DNA of 64,000 nucleotides, taken from NCBI GenBank assembly GCA_020205615.1, contig CM035160.1:146177991-146241990 (forward strand), in the 5' to 3' direction. The DNA comes from Panax quinquefolius (lineage: Eukaryota; Streptophyta; Magnoliopsida; Apiales; Araliaceae). Below the pieces are notes generated by a model, which searched no databases, was not told the origin of the DNA, and saw nothing but the letters and a program-made list of their open reading frames with translations. A program made the position numbers and the translations under genes. Of the stretch, positions 47,821-59,537 are shown one piece after another; position 1 is the stretch's first letter, and each line of letters starts with the position of its first letter.

Positions 47821-50327
47821 TGTGACGCCCCAAAATAGGTATACAACACCCATTCCGAAAGTCGCCAAATACATAAGACAAAAAACAAACTACAACTTCA
47901 ATAATACAATTGTCGTGCAAAATACGACAACACATACTGTGATTTTAAATACAAATATTATCTTCTAGACAATATCAACACTCAAATAAGTCCTCATTAT
48001 AATTATTCATACACTATTTTACAGAAATAGTGAGGTCTACTAAAATATCTTTCTAGAACCGTTACTCCATACCCCGACTCGATCCTGCTATGTTTTCACC
48101 TCCTGAGAAGAAAATGGAACAAAAAGGAAAAGGGTGAGCTCAATCTAGCTTTCAAAGAAAGAATATTATGACTAAGATAATATACAACAAATTGTCATTA
48201 GTCTTCAATAGGAAAAAATCTGATAGAATATAATAGACAACAAGTTTTTAGATCAATATTCGGCAGCAGAAACAACAATCCATTAGAAGAGTCACGTAGA
48301 GAATGAATTCTACTATATTCTAAGATTTAAAAGTTCGTCATCAATATTTTATCCCTCTAACAACAATTAATATACATCTTTAATCAAATATTCATCTTTT
48401 CACTACAGGCCAAAGATATTCATTTGTATCACCAAATGGTCATGTTCATCTCAACACTGCTTATCTTTTTACCACGCCCAAAGATATTCATCGATTAATC
48501 ATTCATCTTTGCACTACAAAGGCCGAAAGATATTCAAGAATATCATCATTTAAGATCGAGGATGATGAAAAATATTTTAAAGAAAACGAATCCAAATGAG
48601 ATGTAAAGGACAAATATTAGGGATTCAGATAACAGCTTTATCCAAGATCAATAATACTTCATAATAACTAATTGTGAAGCGTAATTCAAAAATAATGATC
48701 AAAACATGGATACAATCAAAGATAGTAGCCAAAATAGACATCTTGGACAAAAAAAAAATTATTTTTAGGCTAATAATAAGGTATTATTCGTGAATAATGT
48801 CGATATCGTGAATAAAGCCTATATACGTGAATAAGTAACTCCAACACAAAAAGTTTCAAATTTGATTAAAAGTTCACTAATATTTTAGATAATGATATTG
48901 AAGAAAATAATATCATTTAAGAAGAAAATAACATCCTTACCTCAAATAATGGTACTTACGATCCGAATATCGAATATAAAGTCGAAGGAAGCTTTTAGCG
49001 AACAAAGAACTCTCAAAGTATATAAATACTCACAAAATACGCTTGATAATCTAAAGCGAAAAGAAAACTTGTTTCGTGTGATTTTCAATTCTAACCTAAA
49101 GCGATATTTATAGGAAAATGCTAGAAACGCCATAGAGACTAAAATAATAAAATAATAATTTTTTTTTTCTTATGCAACCTAAGTTGCCAACAAATGACCA
49201 AATGACCCACCTTTTGAAACCAAAAAAAATCAATGTACCCACATGTTTTCAAATAAGAGTGGGTCCCACCCATAATTTTAATAAAATTATTTTATTTTTC
49301 AAACTTCAAAGAATTCATAGAAAATAGTCCATTTATCAGAAAAATACGAATTTTATGTCCATTCTACCTGAAATCAAATTCTCTACAACTTTGTAGCTTT
49401 GAGTTTTTCCAAATTCCAAACAGAAAATATCCAAAATCCTTAAACGGATAATTTTTAATTCCTCCATTCTGACAAAATACTGATAAAACACCTCAGCATT
49501 AATTCCTTCATTTATAACCACTTAAATAAATCCATCATTTATATCCACATCAAATAAATATTTTTTTATCATATAAATCAATAATTAATTATTCAAAATA
49601 ATATTACGTAATCATAATTATGACAACCAAAGTTGCCTTAGGAAAGAGGGGGCTTTCCAATAAGGATTTCTCCTTATCGGCGCCGCAATTACGTGACCAA
49701 ACCTCTCTCATCGATGTAACTTTCTAGACATTGCCAATAATGCTTATCTAATAATATTATTCAAATAATATGAATTATTGATCTCATAATGGGAAATACT
49801 GTGCAGTGACAATTATTGAAACAACAATAATATAAAATATCAACGCAGCAATTATTGAATCAATAAAATAAAATATTGAACAGTAATTACTGTAATAATT
49901 ATTGAGTAGTGCCTTCTTACGTAAGAATCAATAATTCAACAATACCGCGCAATACCGCAGTGCTATTGTGCCACCACGCCAGACATCAGATTTTAACCAC
50001 AAGGTAACCCAACAAAGGTTAATTGTAATAATTACGCTATTATTTATAAAAACTCATACTTTGTCGTTTTCTTCATCCGACAATTATCCTGTTATGAGCC
50101 CCACGAATGGCTGCGCCGTCGTACGAATATTCCCCGATAAAAAGAATATTTCACGACCAAAAGAATATTCCCCGACAAAAATGAATATTTTATAACCACT
50201 TGCTTATTTTGTAAAATTTTCACATTTCACACATAACCAAAGCATTATATCAAATTAACACCTTATTAATTCAAAATAATGAATAGAGGAAAATTCAATT
50301 TTATTTATAATAAGTTGGGGTCTTACA
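47821..50327 (-). mobile_element. S6: Gypsy solo LTR, subfamily B, TSD GATAT
   Basis: Minus-strand LTR from TGTGACGCCCC (47821) to GGGGTCTTACA (50327), flanked by GATAT at 47816-47820 and 50328-50332; it splits the leader of E4 just after the PBS. 2507 bp. Subfamily B like S3 and S7: no 70-bp hairpin array, CAAAGAT-type hairpins at about 48395-48535, TATA box 49105-49112, island with a well-paired hairpin at 49657-49680. Confidence 0.9.
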
Positions 50328-50479
50328 GATATGATCCCTGGCTGAGATGTGAGACAAGAACTAGGAGGGGAGAGACGGGGAATTCATTCGCTAATATGAC
50401 CTACCTAAGTTTATTTGGTATTTAATGGGTTGGTCAGAGTATAGGAAAAATATGTGATATGTTAATTAACTCTAGTTTT

Positions 50480-50930
50480 GTGATAGTGTTTGAAAATGGC
50501 ATCTGAAAATGTTGAGATAAGCAATGGAGTAAAATAATATGACCGTATCGCAGTACGAGGCTAAGTTTACGGAGTTATCCCGGTTTACATCCCATTTGGT
50601 CGATAATGAGAAGTGAATGACGTGAATGTTTCTAAGAGGTTTGAAACCCGATATACGTCATTACCTCATTTTTCATAAACTTTGTTTATATTCAGATATT
50701 GTGAATAGGGCTCAGTTATTGGAGCGCGATAATGAGTTAGCTCAACCAAAAGGTAACGACCAACAACACGATAATAATCGACCGGTGGCAACGACCATCG
50801 GAACAATGATGACCATCGTGGGGGAAATTATCATGCCAAGAATGGTAATCACTTCGGTGGTAATCATGGCCAAGATAATAGAAGTGGAAATTTCAAGAAG
50901 AGAAGGTTATTTAGCTCAATTTTATCGTAT
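50480..50930 (+). pseudogene. E4 gag remnant
   Basis: Starts with the usual gag beginning (TTTGAAAATGGCATCTGAAA at about 50488-50507), then jumps after about 40 bp into the second half of the capsid (SQYEAKF-like, then FLRGLKPDIRHYL, LYSDIVNRAQLLERDNELAQ) and the Asn/His/Gly-rich tail in shifted frames. More than 400 bp of gag is missing compared with E2. A stop and shift lie near 50612. Non-functional. Confidence 0.7.
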
Positions 50931-52080
50931 ATAAGAAGTCAAGTCCAATTTGGAACAAAGGGCACCAAAGGCGGATATAGACAAAACAAAGTCGGTGGTT
51001 TCGTGAAGAGCGTTTTTCGTGACTTCTCAAAAAAGCGAGTAATCCGAACGGTTAGTTACGCAAGTTAGTTAATTATAAATTTTTGTGAATTCTATACCTT
51101 ATTAGATGCCGGTTCTACCCATTCTTTTATCTCTCTTGCTTGAGTTCAACATTTAAATTTGACTCCGAAGAATTTAGACTTTGACTTATCGGTTGAAACT
51201 TCGTTAGGAGAAACCTTCATTACATGTGTTATCGAAGTCTTGGATGAGAGTCACAGTTTTGAATGATATTTCTATTGTTAATAAATTTCCTGACGTATTC
51301 TTGAAAACTTCTTGGCCTACCCCAGAACGTGAAATCGAATTTTGCTCTGACCCCTGTATAAAACCCATTTCTTAAACCCTCAAATATTTTCTTCACCCAT
51401 AACGAACGTAACATGCGCCAAAGATGTTGGCTTGATCTGTTGAAGATTACGATCGTATCATTCAATATCATCGTGGAAGAGCGAACGTGGTAGCTGACGC
51501 GTTGAGTAGAAGATCGTATGCGGTTACGAGTGTGACGTTGTTAACACAAAAACTCATTTCGTATAACTTACAAATGATCAAGATAGAGTTAAAGACTCTA
51601 AGGACTCACGTAAAGATAACGAATATACGAGTAGAATCGACTTTAATCGATAAAATTAAAGACGCTCAAGCTATAGACTCAGAGCTGATGAATGTGAAGA
51701 AGAAGGTTCAAGAGGCCGTTATTCTAGAAGCAAGAATCGATGAAGAGAGGAAATCTCAACCCTCGATTTAATTGGTCCATTTGAAATTCTAGATCGAGTA
51801 GGAACTGTGGCTTATAGACTCGTTTCACCGCCAAGAATGTCGCGTGTTCATAACGTTTTTCACGTAGCGATGTTACGTAAATATGTGGACGACCCGAAAC
51901 CACATTATTGATTTAGAACCGGACGAGATAGCGAATAATTTAACGTATGAAGATGTACCTGTTAAAAATCCTGGAATATATTCTACGCTTAAAGGTTATA
52001 CCTCAAGAGTTAGAATCGGACGAAGTGTCCTCATCTGTTCGGCATACCAGGTACGTACGTAAATTTCGAGGGCGAAATTT
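50931..52080 (+). pseudogene. E4 protease and pol remnants
   Basis: Protease fragments at about 51090-51230 (LDFDLSVETSLGET-like). The RT entry segment (EREIEFC at about 51330) is joined to the RNase H piece near 51385-51420. Then the ADALSRRS end of RNase H (51490) with an open spacer to 51771 (KKKVQEAVILEARIDEER), joined directly to the integrase C-terminus ([20 protein letters not shown], about 51780-51830), and a tail where KVIPQ meets ELES without the chromodomain core. Same joins as E1. No enzyme domain is complete. Confidence 0.7.
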
Positions 52081-52640
52081 CATAAAGAGGGGAGATTGTA
52101 AAATCCCAAATTTTACGAATAAAGATTTAAATTTCTCAAATTTTTTTTTTAATATTATGGTGTGGATTTAATATAATGTTATAGTTGTGGGTAATATTTA
52201 TAAATTTTGCAAAGTATGCAAGTTGTTATATTATATTCGATTGGTCGGGAAATATTCTTTGTGTCGGGAAATATCCGTACCATGGTACAATCATTGGTGA
52301 ACCCCACAACGGAATTATTGTCGGATTGAGAAAACAACAAAAGTATTTTATTGAAAATAACGACGGAAGTTTTATCATATTATCTTGTTGAACTACTCTA
52401 GTAGTAAAAGTACAAGAATACGCTGGTTGTTGTATATAGTGGCACACTGTATTAGTTATTGATGCTTACGTGAGAAGTCACCGCTTATACTCAATTATTG
52501 CTATATTAATTCTTGATCATATCTCTCATATTATCGATTCGATTATTGTCACACAAGATCCTCCTCAGATTATATGATATATTATTAAATCAATAATCGA
52601 GACGACAAAGTTATTCATATTATTAAATCGCAATATTTAC

Positions 52641-52740
52641 AATGTCTAGAAGTTCAGTCAAGGAGAGGTTTGGTAACCTAATTGTGCGCCAACAGGGAGA
52701 AATCCTTATTGGAAATGCCCCTCTTTCCTGGGAACGACCT
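52641..52740 (+). promoter_or_regulatory. Conserved U3 island with GAAA-loop hairpin (E4 3' LTR)
   Basis: Nearly the same block recurs in most LTR copies, both subfamilies: AAGGAGAGGTTTGG, then a hairpin (52689-52712; arms CCAAC-AGGGA and TCCTTATTGG around GAAA), then GCCCCTCTTTCCTGG. The flanking AGGAGAGG and CCTCTTTCC can also pair. Other copies: 4866-4975, 9175-9262, 14490-14580, 22100-22200, 24435-24540, 31180-31290, 34580-34670, 44970-45060, 49630-49735, 58905-59010, 61680-61775. Confidence 0.65.
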
Positions 52741-53292
52741 GGTTGTTAAATATTGTGAGTTATAATATTAATGATGAATAAGTTCGTGTTGATTAAAGTT
52801 GAATTTGATAGTTCCATTGTGTTAGGATTATTAGTGTTAATGGAAATCGACATCTATTTCGATGATAATTGATGTCTGAGGGTTATATTGATAAATCGGG
52901 TAAGTTATCGGATAAATGAGCAATTAATTGCTACTAATTCACATTCTTATATAACTATTTATTCACATGTGTGTACTATTGAGTCACATTCATTTACTAT
53001 TAGGGGAGTTGGTGCAAGATTGATAATACTTACATGACTAAGTTAAAGATGGAGGTATAGATGGAGGTACTATATTGTAATTAATTTTTTCACATGTTTA
53101 GAACTATTGAGTCACATGATTTACTATTGAGTCACGTGATTTTACTATTAATTCACATGATTTACTATTAGGGGAGGTGGTGCAAGTTTGATAATACTTG
53201 TAGGACTAAATTAAAAATGAAGAAAAAGAGGAAGGTATTATACTATAATTTTTCGAGCCCCAAAACGTGCAATTATCGAAACTATGTTTTCC

Positions 53293-53300
53293 TATAAATA
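53293..53300 (+). promoter_or_regulatory. TATA box of E4 3' LTR
   Basis: TATAAATA in TTTCCTATAAATAGAAGCTC, with CACTAAAGCTTTAGAGCC and an AGAAGAAGAGAAG leader downstream. Confidence 0.55.
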
Positions 53301-53464
53301 GAAGCTCATTCTTCCTTCATTTCTCACCAATACACTAAAGCTTTAGAGCCATTATTATAAAGGGAAATCTATAGAAAAAAAGAAGAAGAGAAGCCTGCTA
53401 CCTCACTATTCCAGTATCCAGTCTTCTTTTGAGGTAAGGGGTATTATTTTTTTTCATATTCATG

Positions 53465-54100
53465 AAGAGAACTTCTGTTATTCCATTATTTATTATTCTC
53501 GTTGAATAACTCAGATACGCTGCTACCCTATACTTGGTGAAATTCTTCATTATTCCATTATTTATTATTCTTCTAGAATAACTCTGCCATGCCAAGCACC
53601 GCATATATGGTGAAATTATGTTGTTATTCCATTCTTTATTATTCTCGCTGGAATATCCTGCTCAGATGCTTTTACGCCGGGACCGGTTCCGCTTTTATTA
53701 TTCTCGTTGAATATCCTCACTCGCATGCATTTTTTACGTTTGACCTAGTTCCGTTATTTATTATTTTGTTGAATAACATATCTATCCAAGTACCGCATGC
53801 ATGGTGATTTCGCTGTTATTCCATTCTTTATTATTCTCATTATAATATCATGTTTGTACGCTTTGCTTTTACCTCGGTTCCGTTATTTATTATTCGCTGA
53901 ATAACTCGCCTCATGCAAGTACCGCATGCATGGTGATTTCGTTGTTATTCCATTCTTTATTATTCATTGGAATATCCTCGCTTGCAAGCGTGATACGCCT
54001 CGACCGTTCCGTTATTTATTATTCTGTTGGGATAACATGTCTATGCGAAGTACCGCATGCCTGGTGATTTCTTTTGTTATTCCATTCTTTATTATACTCA
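53465..54100 (+). repeat. Tandem dual-hairpin array (E4 3' LTR)
   Basis: About eight or nine ~70-bp units. Example: TATTCCA at 53625-53631 pairs with TGGAATA at 53649-53655. GC-richer half units carry TACCGCATGCATGGTGATTTC. Confidence 0.8.
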
Positions 54101-54164
54101 GTTGGTTAAAGTTTTGACTTCTATACTCGTCATGAAATATTATTTTATTTGGTATTTTCTTTTA

Positions 54165-54400
54165 TGAGTTACTATTCACGGGTTACTATTCACCCAGTTA
54201 CTATTCACTCTAGTATTGTTTACTCGGGTATTCGGGGCACTTTTCATGCCAGAATACTATTCACGAGTTACTATTCACCGAAATTACTATTCACTTGAAT
54301 ATTATTCACTCGGGTATTTGGATTACTTTTCATGTCGGGGTACTATTCATGAGGTACTATTCCCTAAATATTATTCACGGGGTACTATTCATGACAAAAA
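54165..54400 (+). repeat. TACTATTCAC minisatellite in E4 3' LTR
   Basis: Imperfect 10-12 bp units around TTACTATTCACG/GGGTACTATTCATG, immediately after the hairpin array. Confidence 0.75.
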
Positions 54401-55462
54401 GTTGATTCTTTTCTGTCCAAATTATTTTTGGTGCATGAATATTATTCTTGAATTTTACTCTACAAAGAAGTATCATGTTGACAATTTGGATGTTATTAGT
54501 TCCTGGATAATTTAATTCTTGAACTTGTTTTATTGAATTCTTATATCATTGTCATCATCCTCATGTTTATATTTTGTTGAAAGTCATCTGTGGCCTGTAG
54601 TGCATAGATGGACTTGGTATGATTATGACCAGGGATTATTCGGTATAATCATGACCGTAATGTTACAAATGATGTGGAAAAAGTCCTCATCGCCCGTGAA
54701 AGTGCATTGATGGAAAGTTTTTGGTATGATTATGGCTATGGATTCTCTTGCCAAGGGAGCAAAGATGAATTATTTTATGGCATGATCAGGACTGTTGATG
54801 AAAACACGATTATCTTTGGCCGTAGTGCATGGATAATTCGTGGTCGTGATACTAAATAATATCATTGGCCTGTAGTGCAGGGATGATTTGATGATGTGGA
54901 TTATTTATTAAGCTAAGTCTCAAATGATAAAAGTGATAAAAACTTTTTAAATCATAAAAGATAGTAGATTTTATTCTCTACTGACTTTTTTAATGGATTG
55001 TTTGTTCCGCTGCGCTTAAACTTGATGTTTATTGTATTTTATCAGTTTAACATTGTTGAAGACTAATGATAATTTATTCTGCATTATCTTAGTCATAATA
55101 TTTCTTACTGGGCTAGTTGAGCTCACCCTTTTCTTCATTGTTCTCTTCTGGAAATGAAAATATAGCTGGGATGAGTCGGGGAATGGAGTGACGGTCCAGA
55201 TGATAGCATTAGTAGTCCTCACTATTCTGTTAAATAGTGTGACAATAAACGTAATGAGGACTGAAATTGAGTTTGTATACTGTCTATGAGGACTCCATTG
55301 AGAGTGGATATTGTCTAGAAGATAATATTCTTGTTTAAATTTTTATTTTATGTTTTGTCGTATTTTACACGACAGTTGTATATTTAAGTTTGTATTTGAA
55401 TTTTGTACCATGTATTTGGCAACTCAAGATGGGTGATGTATACCTGTTTTGGGGGCGTCACA

Positions 55463-56560
55463 ACGATGTACTGGACAGACCCACCATGAAAATTCTATGT
55501 GGAGCATTATGCGAAGTGTCATTAGAAATTCTCATAGTCACAATGATGTAATGGTCCTTCGACCTGAAATCACTATATTACTACACGGGAATTATGTACT
55601 TTGATATCATCAAATGTCACGTTTAATAGGGTGGACTATAAAGGTGATTATTGGGTATATCATGAATCGTGTGAGGAATATGAGTGATCTAGATGGAATT
55701 TAACCCTCCTATATATTAGAGATGATATCCATAGGCCTCTTGATTGAGTAGGACTATGAAATGCATGGTCATGCTCAAATAGTGATTTGTTTCATATAGT
55801 CTACTCATTAATCAAGAAAACTAAGATTAAATTATGAAGAGTATGACACATTCCATGACTCGAGTTTAATCTGGGATATTAAGGTTCAAAGGATTAAATT
55901 ACATTGAAACATTGGTCACGAAAAGGTAGCATCGAATCATCGATCTTATTATTACTTGGGTAGCAGTGATGCATTACTAGATGCCGCTCACTGTTTATAA
56001 TTTATAATATGATTTTAAAATTATTTCCAACATAATAATAACCTATAGGGTCACACACATAGAACGTAATTAAAAAAGAATTAATTTAAATTATAAAGAT
56101 TTAAATATGTCAATATGATTGATAGTATTTAAATTATGAATTTAAATTAATAGGATAATTTATATATAATTATATTGATTAAGTAAGACTTAATTAAGAT
56201 ATATATATAAATTCGAATTTTATTAAATTAGGTTTTGAATAATTCCTTTTAATCGCTATATATATGATATGTAGCAGCCATTTTAGGTATTATTCATTAA
56301 CCAAAACCCTAGTCGCTCTTAGAGAGAGACTAGAGAGAAAATAGTTTTAGAAAATCCTCATCCTTGGTGGCTAGTACCGCGTTTCCTTCTTCTGCAGATC
56401 GTACGACGATTCGCGGAGCGTTCGTGTGGATACCGTAGAGACGAAGTCCGTTCGAATTGCGTTGGAGATTCGATCACATCGTTTCGAGCTTTCTTAATCG
56501 ATCGTACGACGATTCGCGGAGCATTCATGTGGATACCGTAGAGACGCAGTCCGTTCGTAA
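55463..56560 (+). mobile_element. Copia-type LTR fragment, copy 2
   Basis: Continues from the E4 end at ACGAT. Shares AAATTCTATGTGGAGCATTAT with copy 1, then runs on through a TATATATA-type box (about 56257), a leader with AACCCTAGTCGCTCTTAGAG and a GC-richer end. A 57-58 bp segment beginning ATCGTACGACGATTCGCGGA is present twice (56398-56455 and 56502-56559). It stops abruptly at 56560 against S8 sequence, so its 3' end is lost. Confidence 0.65.
56398..56559 (+). repeat. 58-bp direct repeat in Copia-type LTR leader
   Basis: Two copies (56398-56455, 56502-56559) of a GC-richer segment starting ATCGTACGACGATTCGCGGA and ending GTCCGTTCG, separated by 46 bp. They differ at a few positions. Confidence 0.8.
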
Positions 56561-56565
56561 TATTA

Positions 56566-56679
56566 TCCAAATATTATCCATCACTTAAATAACTCATAAT
56601 CTAATATTGTTAATATTATACAATATTTTAATCATTTCTTTAACTTATAAACAATTTAATTTAATTGTTTACACTTTAC
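56566..56679. repeat. ~115-bp direct repeat flanking the Copia/E4 block
   Basis: Nearly identical to 44141-44256 (both begin TCCAAATATTATCCATCACT and end TTGTTTACACTTTA), with only a few differences. The two copies bracket the whole 12-kb Copia/E4/S6 insertion inside S8. Much too long for an integrase target duplication. Confidence 0.8.
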
Positions 56680-59529
56680 CAAATAATGCATTTAATTATT
56701 CAAAAATGTCATACTCATAAGATTTCATCACCAATGATCAAATCACTCATCAAAAATCTGCATACACCTTATTATTTAACTTCACATAACATATTTAACT
56801 CATATGTTTGAAACTAAACCATTTTCATGAAAATTACCAAATCAACTTATTATTTTTCTATCCTTTGTCGAAACATATATACATAAATTTCATACACAAC
56901 AAGTATTTTTTTTTATAATTTTTCAACTCTCTTAAGTATTTTTCAAAAATCAATTTCTAATTAATTCCTTAAGAAATTAGCTACCTCAAGTTTAACTCCA
57001 AAAATTCCCAAATCTTGGAAGGATCTTACACATGTTAACGTGAGCTTCCAGTTTAAATTTCATGGTCATCAAAGTTATAGAACTCCTATATATAAGCGTT
57101 TTTTAAAAATTTAAATATTGAAATGGTCATAACTTGCTCATTTTAAGTCGGAATGAGCTCATTTTTGGACATGAAGTACTTTATACCATATATTTTCATG
57201 TCCCAAAAAGGCTGGAATTTTTCTCACAAATTAAGTGGCCGAAAATGCCCTTTTAAATTTATGGGCAGTAGTTTTTTGGTACTTTGCAGTTTTTATTTCC
57301 TTTGCTAAAATCAGTCCACACGAAAATTTACAACACCTTTTCCAGTGATTCCACTTGGATAAGTTAGAAAACTCATAGATCTAACTCTAGAACTTGACCA
57401 CACTCAAAAATTTGAAATATAATAGGAAATATGGTCAATTGAATTTCATGTTCCATTTTCACCAAAAATCTTATTTTCAACTCTTTGTGATTTCTAAGAA
57501 ACTTTCATATTTTCACATAATAACCAACATAACTCATCGTAACACTTACTAATACTACATATACCCTTGATTTTCATCAGTCCAATGCTTTTATTATGAC
57601 TTTCATCATAATCAACAGTCCAATGCTTATATTATGACTTTCATCATAATCCACGTAAACAGATCATTTCCACAATTTAATAAGGAATGAATACAAAGGA
57701 TCATTCATCATGCATGTGGTAATCCACATAGACAAGTTATTCCCAAATGTAATAATAAAGAATGGAATAATCAAGAATTCACCATGCGATGTGGTACTTA
57801 GCATGTATGTGTTATTCCCAATGAATAATAAAGAATGGAATAATCAAGAATTCACCATGACGTGGGTACTTCGACATAGATAGTTATTCCAATGTAATAA
57901 TAAATAATGGAACCAAGTTATGCGAAACTCACGTACAAGATATTCCGATAGAATAATAAAGAACTAACCAAATCGTGAAATTACTTCAACGAGGATATTC
58001 CAACAAAATAATAAAGAATGGAATAACAATGTAAACCACCACGCATGTGATAGATCAATTTACAGATAAAAGTTATTCCAATGTAATAATAATTAATGGA
58101 ACTGTGTCAAGGCGTATATACGCACCGATGTGATATTCCAATGTAATGATAAAGATTGAATAATGTAAGAATTTCACCATGTATACGATATTGGCATAGA
58201 TAAAGTTATTCCAACATAATAATAAAGAATGGAATAATGTAAGTTCTCTTCATGAATACTAAGAAATAATATGTAAGACCTCAAATTTTTTTTAAATAAA
58301 AAGGAATTTCCTTTATTTATTATCTTGAAATAGTAAGGGTTGATTTGATTAATGTGGATAGTTAAGGGTTAAATACGCAAATATTTCAAAATAAGCAAGT
58401 GGTTATAAAATATTCATTTTGTTTGGGAATATTCGTTTGGTCGTGGAATATTCAGATCGTTTGGGAATATTCGTTTGTCGTGGAATATTCAGAATCGTCG
58501 GGAATATTCGACGACGACAGTTAAAACATATGTGTAGGGCCCCATAAATGAAAAAGCGATTGGATGAGGAAAACGACAAAGTTTGGGTGGTTATAAATAA
58601 CGACGTAATTGTTATCATTAAGACTCATTGAATACCCGGTGGTTAAAATACGTGAATACGCTGCGGTCGCACAAGAAGTATCACCAGATTGCACAAGATT
58701 GTTGAATTATTGATCCTTACGTAAGATGGCACTACTCAATAATTTTCACAATAGTTATCGCTCAATATTTTATTTTATTGATTCAATAATTGTCTTTGCG
58801 TTGATATTTTATATTATCATTGTTCAATAATTGTCAACGCACAAGATTTCCCATTATCGGATCAATAATTCATATTATTTGAATAATATTATTAGATAAC
58901 ATTATTGGCAATGTCTAGAAAGTTCTGTCTAAGGAGAGGTTTGGTCACCTAATCATGCTACCAAGAAGGAGAGATTCTTATTGAAAGCCCCTCTTTCCTG
59001 GAAATTTCTGGTCATCATAAATGTGATTCTCAGTAATATTATTTGTGAATAATTAATTATTGATTCATATGATAAGGAAATATTTATTTTATATGAATAT
59101 AAATGATGGATTTATTTATGTGGTTATTAATGAAGGAATTAATGTTGAGGTGTTTTATCAAGATTTTATCTGATTGAGGTATTAAAAATCAAATCGTGGG
59201 TTTTTGAGATATATTATGGGGTTATAATTTTTAATCCGACCGTTGGATCGTTGTAATTTTTGGATATGTTATACATACATAAGTTGAGTATATGTCCACA
59301 AATTTTGAACCGTTAAAATGCACGAATGATTTGTTGTGAATTTTAAGAGGTGTCTGATTCTAAATTAGGGTTATAATTGATTTTGGTGGAAAATTCTAGA
59401 ATTGAGTGGACCCCACTTGTGGTTGGTGAAAAAATGTGCTGAATTTTATTTCAAATGTGGTGGGTGGCAATAGTAGCGAGTAAAGCCATCGTGTAAAGGT
59501 CAAGTCCGCTTTGGCGGCTAACATTTTCC

Positions 59530-59537
59530 TATAAATA
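59530..59537 (+). promoter_or_regulatory. TATA box of S7
   Basis: TATAAATA in TTTTCCTATAAATAGAGG, followed by CTCTCTCTATATTATCGAGC and a GAGGTAAG site at about 59706. Confidence 0.55.

Larger units (their letters stand above)
44868..55462 (+). mobile_element. E4: Ty3/Gypsy non-autonomous element, 5'-truncated
   Basis: Plus-strand element. 5' LTR 44868-47796 (first ~430 bp missing), PBS about 47799, interior 47797-52096 split by solo LTR S6, 3' LTR 52097-55462. The interior without S6 is about 1.8 kb and carries the same pol deletions as E1 and E2, plus a large gag deletion. The 3' end is followed by ACGAT of Copia copy 2. The 5' partner was lost in the deletion that joined Copia copy 1 to the E4 LTR. 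Confidence 0.8.
52097..55462 (+). repeat. E4 3' LTR
   Basis: Starts TGTAAAATCCC after polypurine AGAGGGGAGAT and ends GGGGGCGTCACA. 3366 bp, the longest uninterrupted LTR in the window. Order: island 52641-52740, TATA box 53293-53300, donor-like GAGGTAAG (about 53431), dual-hairpin array 53465-54100, TACTATTCAC minisatellite 54165-54400, GTAGTGC hairpins 54585-54890. Best single reference copy for this LTR subfamily. Confidence 0.9.
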
